A DNA stretch of 8,617 nt, from NCBI GenBank assembly GCA_025935655.1, contig JAICUV010000144.1, positions 1-8,617 of the forward strand, in the 5' to 3' direction. The notes below the pieces were generated by a model. It worked only from the letters and a program-made list of their open reading frames with translations, searched no databases and was not told the DNA's origin. Origin of the DNA: Chloroflexota bacterium (GTDB taxonomy: Bacteria > Chloroflexota > Limnocylindria > Limnocylindrales > CSP1-4). Each line of letters begins with the position of its first letter. Position 1 is the first letter of the stretch. Shown piece by piece: positions 5,046-8,617 of the stretch. Made by a program: the position numbers and the translations under genes.

Positions 5046-7175
5046 GTGCCTCGACCCGCGCGCCCTGACGACCTCTACCGCCTCGCCGTCCCGCATGATC
5101 CGCAGCTGTCACCGGACGGCTCGCGCGTGGTGTTCACCGTCAAGCGGACGTCCGTCGGCAGGGACGCCTACCGGCTCGCGATCTGGGCGGCGCCCGTCGA
5201 TGGCAGCGCACCGGCACGCCAGCTGACGCTGGGCACCCGGACCGATCACACCCCGCGCATCTCCCCGGACGGCTCGACGCTCGCGTTCATCAGCGACCGC
5301 CGGCTGTACGCGGAGGAGGAGCCCGGCAAGCCGAAGGACGCGAAGGACCGCGACGACTGCTTCCAGGTCCACCTGCTGCCGCTCGCCGGCGGCGAGGCGC
5401 GTCGCCTGACCGATTTGCCGAGGGGCGTCACCTGTCTCGAGTGGTCCCCGGATGGGTCCTCGCTCGTCGTCCTGAGCTCGTCCCTCGCGGCGACCGAGGA
5501 CGAGGACAACCGCAAGCGTGGCCGGCTGCCGAAGGCGAAGCCCGGCGAGTCGCCCATCTCCGACTACCGGTTCATCGACCGCCTGGGCTACCAGTACAAC
5601 GGCACGGGCTTCATCGACGACAAGGACACGCACCTGTGGCTCGTGGACGCGGCCACGGGCGACGCGCGGCCGCTCGTGATCGGGCCGACGGCCGAGGGTG
5701 ACCCCGCCTGGTCCCCGGACGGGACCCGGATCGCGTTCTCGGCCAACCGCGGCCGCAACCACGACCTCGAGGAGCGGCGCGGGATCTACGTCGTGGAGGT
5801 CGCGACCGGCGAGGTCTCGGTGATCGCGAACGGCACCGATTCCGTCTTCGTGCGCCCGGTGTGGACGCGCGACGGGGCGTCGATCCTCGCGTTCGGCGAT
5901 CGCTGGCCGCGGGTCGGCTACCGCACGGGGATCTGGCGCTTCGCCGCGGACGGCTCGGAGCGGGCGAAGGGCGCCGGCACGGATCTCCTGGCCCGCAGCG
6001 AGCTCAAGCCCGACGCTGCGATGAACAGCGACATCACGCTCGGCGAGGCAGCGCGCCTCGTCCCGACCGCGGACGGCAAGGGCGTCCTGTTCACGGCGCC
6101 CGTCGACGGCTCGTACGAGCTGTGGCGCGTCGCGCTCGACGGCGTCGGCGAGCCGGTCCGGCTCACGACGGACGAGCACTACCTCTCCGGCTGGGACGCC
6201 GTGCCGGGCCCGCGCCGCGGCGATCGCGTCGCGGCGATCCGCTCGGCGGGCGCCATCCTCCCCGAGGTCGTGACGTTCGACGTCGCGAAGGGGGGCACGG
6301 CCGGCCCCATCCGCACGCTGAGCGGCCTCAACGACGAGCTGGCGGCGGAGCTCTCGCTCGTCCAGCCGGTGGAGCGCCGCTGGCAGAGCGACGGCCGCGA
6401 GATCCAGGGCTGGCTCCTCCCGGCGGGCGTGGGGAAGCAACCGCTGGCGCTCGAGATCCACGGCGGTCCCCACACGCTCTACGGCTGGTCCCCGATGCTG
6501 GAGTGGCAGATCCTCGCCGGCTCCGGCGTGTCGGTGCTCGCGTCCAACCCACGCGGCTCAGAGGGCTACGGCGAGGCGTTCAACGTCGCCAACCTCGGCG
6601 ACTGGGGCGACGGCCCGATGGACGACGTCATCGCGGGCGTCGACCAGGCGATCGCCGACGGCCTGGCGGACCCGGACCGGCTCGGCGTCACCGGCGGCTC
6701 GTACGGCGGCTACCTCACCAACTGGATCGTCGGCAAGAGCCGGCGCTTCAAGGCGGCGATCACCTGCCGCTCGTGCGTGGACATGCGGATGCTGTTCCTC
6801 ACGGGCGACATCTCGGGAGGGGAGTGGGCATCCATCGAGTTCGGCAAGAACCCGTGGGACGACGACGCGTACTTCTACGAGATCTCGCCGCTCCGGCTCG
6901 CGAAGGACATGCACACGCCGCTGCTCATCCAGCACAGCGAGCGCGACCTGCGCACGACGGTCGGCCAGGCCGAGGCGCTGTTCTCCGTCCTGCGGTCGCT
7001 CAAGCGGCCGGTCCGGTTCATGCGGGTCCCGGACGAGTCGCACGAGCTCACGCGCTCCGGGTCGCCGTTCCGGCGCGCGGAGAACCTCGCCCAGGTGCGC
7101 GACTGGTTCGACCACTTCCTGGTCAAGGGCGCCACCCGGATGCCCGCGCCGCCGAAGGCCCGCGCCGGGCGCTGA
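5046..7175 (+). CDS. S9 family serine peptidase (prolyl oligopeptidase / acylaminoacyl peptidase-like)
   Basis: This 709-residue protein has the two-domain S9 layout. An N-terminal beta-propeller (about 8-430) carries repeated PD40 segments: LSPDGSRVVF (21-30), ISPDGSTLAF (72-81), WSPDGSSLVV (133-142), WSPDGTRIAF (222-231) and a diverged WTRDGASILAF (273-283). The C-terminal alpha/beta hydrolase (about 445-695) holds the oxyanion segment HGGPH (472-476), nucleophile Ser552 in GGSYGGY, and acid Asp634 in HSERD. The base is His666 in DESHEL. Length and motif wording fit the S9C acylaminoacyl-peptidase-like group, which cleaves short peptides or N-acylated residues. There is no signal peptide or membrane segment, so it should be cytoplasmic. 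The strong Shine-Dalgarno site fixes the GTG start. It appears monocistronic, with a hairpin downstream. All catalytic residues are present. Confidence 0.93.
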   Translation: MPRPARPDDLYRLAVPHDPQLSPDGSRVVFTVKRTSVGRDAYRLAIWAAPVDGSAPARQLTLGTRTDHTPRISPDGSTLAFISDRRLYAEEEPGKPKDAKDRDDCFQVHLLPLAGGEARRLTDLPRGVTCLEWSPDGSSLVVLSSSLAATEDEDNRKRGRLPKAKPGESPISDYRFIDRLGYQYNGTGFIDDKDTHLWLVDAATGDARPLVIGPTAEGDPAWSPDGTRIAFSANRGRNHDLEERRGIYVVEVATGEVSVIANGTDSVFVRPVWTRDGASILAFGDRWPRVGYRTGIWRFAADGSERAKGAGTDLLARSELKPDAAMNSDITLGEAARLVPTADGKGVLFTAPVDGSYELWRVALDGVGEPVRLTTDEHYLSGWDAVPGPRRGDRVAAIRSAGAILPEVVTFDVAKGGTAGPIRTLSGLNDELAAELSLVQPVERRWQSDGREIQGWLLPAGVGKQPLALEIHGGPHTLYGWSPMLEWQILAGSGVSVLASNPRGSEGYGEAFNVANLGDWGDGPMDDVIAGVDQAIADGLADPDRLGVTGGSYGGYLTNWIVGKSRRFKAAITCRSCVDMRMLFLTGDISGGEWASIEFGKNPWDDDAYFYEISPLRLAKDMHTPLLIQHSERDLRTTVGQAEALFSVLRSLKRPVRFMRVPDESHELTRSGSPFRRAENLAQVRDWFDHFLVKGATRMPAPPKARAGR

Positions 7176-7195
7176 TCCCGGAACCCAACGCCAGC

Positions 7196-7227
7196 CGAAC
7201 GGGCCCCAGCCCACGAGGGCCCGTTCG
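7196..7227 (+). terminator. Hairpin after the S9 peptidase, probable terminator
   Basis: CGAACGGGCCC (7196-7206) pairs perfectly with GGGCCCGTTCG (7217-7227) around a 10-base loop, 20 bp after the peptidase stop. There is no T-run behind it (CTGCTCC), so it is not a classical intrinsic terminator. In high-GC bacteria such U-less hairpins can act as terminators or 3' stabilisers. It also insulates the deoC promoter just downstream. Confidence 0.55.
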
Positions 7228-7288
7228 CTGCTCCACGAGTCCCGGGACCGGCCTCAACGCACCCGCGAGCGGCGCCGGTTTCGCGATG

Positions 7289-7294
7289 TAGACT
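7289..7294 (+). promoter_or_regulatory. Putative -10 element of deoC
   Basis: TAGACT lies eight bases before the deoC ATG at 7303. Transcription starting six to eight bases downstream would make the message leaderless. The intervening CGGGAGCG contains a GGGAG only two bases from the ATG, too close for a normal Shine-Dalgarno site. Confidence 0.45.
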
Positions 7295-7302
7295 CGGGAG
7301 CG

Positions 7303-8283
7303 ATGGCCACCTCCGTCGTGCGCGACAGCGCCACCCGCGAACGCGCCCACGAGCTCATCCGCGCGTACGACGGCCGCGCCGGGAGCCTGGGCACGCTGCT
7401 GGGTCGCGTCACGCCCGTGGACCAGGTCGGGGTGCAGGAGCGGGTCGCGTCGCTCTCGAAGCGCTCGATCAAGAAGGCGTCCAAGGTCTGGGCCCTGGAC
7501 CTCGCGATCCGGATGATGGACCTCACGACGCTCGAGGGGAAGGACACGCCGGGCAAGGTCCGCGCGCTGTGCCAGAAGGGGATGCACCCGCTCCCCGGCG
7601 ACCCGTCGATCCCCCACGTCGCCGCGATCTGCATCTATCCCACCCACGTCGCGGAGGCCAAGGCGGCGCTCCAGGGCTCCGGGGTCAAGGTCGCGTCGGT
7701 TGCCACCGCGTTCCCGTCCGGCCAGTCGTTCCTGGACATCAAGCTCGCGGAGACGCGCGCGGCGGTCGCGGCCGGCGCCGACGAGATCGACATGGTCATC
7801 GACCGCGGCGCGTTCCATTCCGGTGACTACCAGGCCGTGTTCGAGGAGATCGTCGCCGTCAAGGAGGCCTGCGGCGAGGCCCACCTGAAGGTCATCCTCG
7901 AGACGGGCGAGCTGGGCACGTTCGACAACGTCCGGCGGGCGTCGGTGCTCGCGATGGCCGCGGGCGCGGACTTCATCAAGACCTCGACGGGCAAGATCAC
8001 GCCGGCGGCGACGCTCCCCGTGACGCTCGTGATGCTCGAGGCGATCCGCGACTTCGAGCGTGTCACCGGCAAGCAGATCGGCATGAAGCCCGCCGGCGGG
8101 ATCCGGACGGCGAAGGAGGCGATCGCCTACCTCGTCGTGCTGTACGAGACGCTCGGGCCGCGCTGGATGACGCCCGACTGGTTCCGCTTCGGGGCCTCGT
8201 CGCTGCTCAACGACGTGCTGATGCAGCTCGAGAAGGAGCGAACGGGCGCGTACCAGCGGCCCGACCACTTCACGCTCGACTGA
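7303..8283 (+). CDS. deoC: Deoxyribose-phosphate aldolase, long DERA-type
   Basis: This enzyme reversibly splits 2-deoxy-D-ribose 5-phosphate into glyceraldehyde 3-phosphate and acetaldehyde in deoxynucleoside catabolism. It is a class I aldolase with a TIM-barrel fold. Visible features are ICIYPTHV (109-116), VASVATAFPSGQ (130-141), EIDMVI with Asp163 (161-166), and LETGELGT (199-206). The Schiff-base Lys226 is in ADFIKTSTGK, and proton-relay Lys262 is in GMKPAGGIR. Compact bacterial DeoC enzymes are about 220-260 residues. At 326 residues, with an N-terminal helical extension and a C-terminal RFGASSLLNDV...TGAYQR segment, this one resembles the long type represented by human DERA (about 318). 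It is complete, has all key residues, and is preceded by its own promoter. It is followed after 5 bp by the next gene, which is probably co-transcribed. Confidence 0.95.
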   Translation: MATSVVRDSATRERAHELIRAYDGRAGSLGTLLGRVTPVDQVGVQERVASLSKRSIKKASKVWALDLAIRMMDLTTLEGKDTPGKVRALCQKGMHPLPGDPSIPHVAAICIYPTHVAEAKAALQGSGVKVASVATAFPSGQSFLDIKLAETRAAVAAGADEIDMVIDRGAFHSGDYQAVFEEIVAVKEACGEAHLKVILETGELGTFDNVRRASVLAMAAGADFIKTSTGKITPAATLPVTLVMLEAIRDFERVTGKQIGMKPAGGIRTAKEAIAYLVVLYETLGPRWMTPDWFRFGASSLLNDVLMQLEKERTGAYQRPDHFTLD

Positions 8284-8288
8284 CGCGG

Positions 8289-8617
8289 ATGGCGTCCGCG
8301 GCCCGTCGCGCCGGCGAGCTCGGCGGCATCCCCCTCCTGGTGGTGGAGGGCGACCACCGCGAGGTCGGCCGCCAGGTCGGCGAGGCGACGGCCGACGTGC
8401 TCCGCGACGCCGTGGCGTTCGACGCGGCGATCCCACCGGGCAGGACGCGCGCCGAGCAGCTCGCGCTGGCCGCCCGGTACCGGGACGCGACGCGGGCCGC
8501 GACGCCATGGCTCGTCGACGAGATCGACGGCGCGGCCGAGGGCGCCGGCGTGGACCCCCTCGCCCTGTTCGCGGCCTCGATCGAGGAGATCTGGAGCGTC
8601 CGCCCGAGCCAGGCGAC
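8289..8617 (+). CDS. Probable C45 family peptidase / acyl-CoA:6-APA acyltransferase-like protein, N-terminal part (cut by window end)
   Basis: An open frame from ATG at 8289 runs to the window edge (109 codons seen). It begins ASAARRAGELGGIPLLVVEG and continues with GDHREVGRQVGE (21-32), whose G-x-x-x-E-x-G-x-x-x-G pattern is typical of the start of C45/AAT-type Ntn hydrolases. Further on is P73-W-L-V-D-E-I-D-G-A-A-E-G-A-G-V-D89, matching the family's 'EixGxAeGAGvd' segment, then LFAASIEEIWSV. The self-processing Cys, usually the first residue of a G/R-C-(T/S/D) segment, would lie just beyond the end and cannot be checked. The ATG is 5 bp after the deoC stop with only a weak Shine-Dalgarno sequence, suggesting coupled translation. 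Substrate unknown: amide or acyl transfer on small molecules is typical of relatives. Confidence 0.68.
   Translation, partial: MASAARRAGELGGIPLLVVEGDHREVGRQVGEATADVLRDAVAFDAAIPPGRTRAEQLALAARYRDATRAATPWLVDEIDGAAEGAGVDPLALFAASIEEIWSVRPSQA

Noticed and set aside
2071..5112. A minus-strand open frame of about 1000 codons opposite the exporter, pseudo-ligase and peptidase start
   Set aside because: It is rich in Arg, His, Gln and Ala with no domain pattern, and lies antisense to well-supported ABC genes. Such frames are expected opposite GC-rich genes with G/C third positions.
7123..8508. A long minus-strand open frame opposite deoC and the C45-like gene
   Set aside because: Its composition is Arg/Asp/His-rich without motifs, and the opposite strand encodes a textbook DeoC with all catalytic residues.

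Overview
This is a very GC-rich bacterial window (roughly 70% or more by eye, with third codon positions almost always G or C). It has compact, mostly divergent transcription units and several start codons placed directly behind a -10-like hexamer. This fits a high-GC lineage that uses many leaderless mRNAs. My best guess is Chloroflexota (a Limnocylindria-like soil or freshwater group) or Actinomycetota, but that is inference from composition and gene style, not a marker-gene identification. I see no insertion sequence, phage gene, CRISPR array, tRNA or rRNA.

Left part (1-1741): positions 56-263 hold about ten degenerate units of a 16-28 bp repeat, mostly 20-22 bp, each starting with GGCGCC or a one-base variant. 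A minus-strand operon runs towards this array from 1741: a DUF971/GBBH-N-like metal-binding protein, a YbjQ-family protein, a two-helix membrane protein, and a small membrane ORF whose start is unclear. The first three are joined by a 4-bp ATGA overlap and a 4-bp gap.

Centre (1742-4931): a divergent intergenic region of about 105 bp leads into a two-gene ABC exporter of NatA/NatB type (ATPase, then a permease starting in a GTGA overlap). The permease meets, tail to tail, a minus-strand gene related to the adenylation domain of ATP-dependent DNA ligases. Their stop codons are both encoded in one CTAG. The ligase-like protein has lost the catalytic lysine and other active-site residues and also lacks an OB domain, so it looks like a pseudo-ligase.

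Right part (4932-8617): overlapping divergent promoters separate the pseudo-ligase from a 709-residue S9 family serine peptidase (WD40-like propeller plus alpha/beta hydrolase). An 11-bp hairpin follows the peptidase. Then comes a long, eukaryote-like deoxyribose-phosphate aldolase (DeoC/DERA), followed after 5 bp by the N-terminal part of a probable C45/acyltransferase-family protein that runs off the window.

These are mostly independent housekeeping or accessory units. I find no convincing multi-gene novel system. The observations most worth following are the pseudo-ligase, the 21-bp repeat array, the recurrent leaderless promoter layout, and the second C-x-C-x2-C motif in the DUF971 protein.
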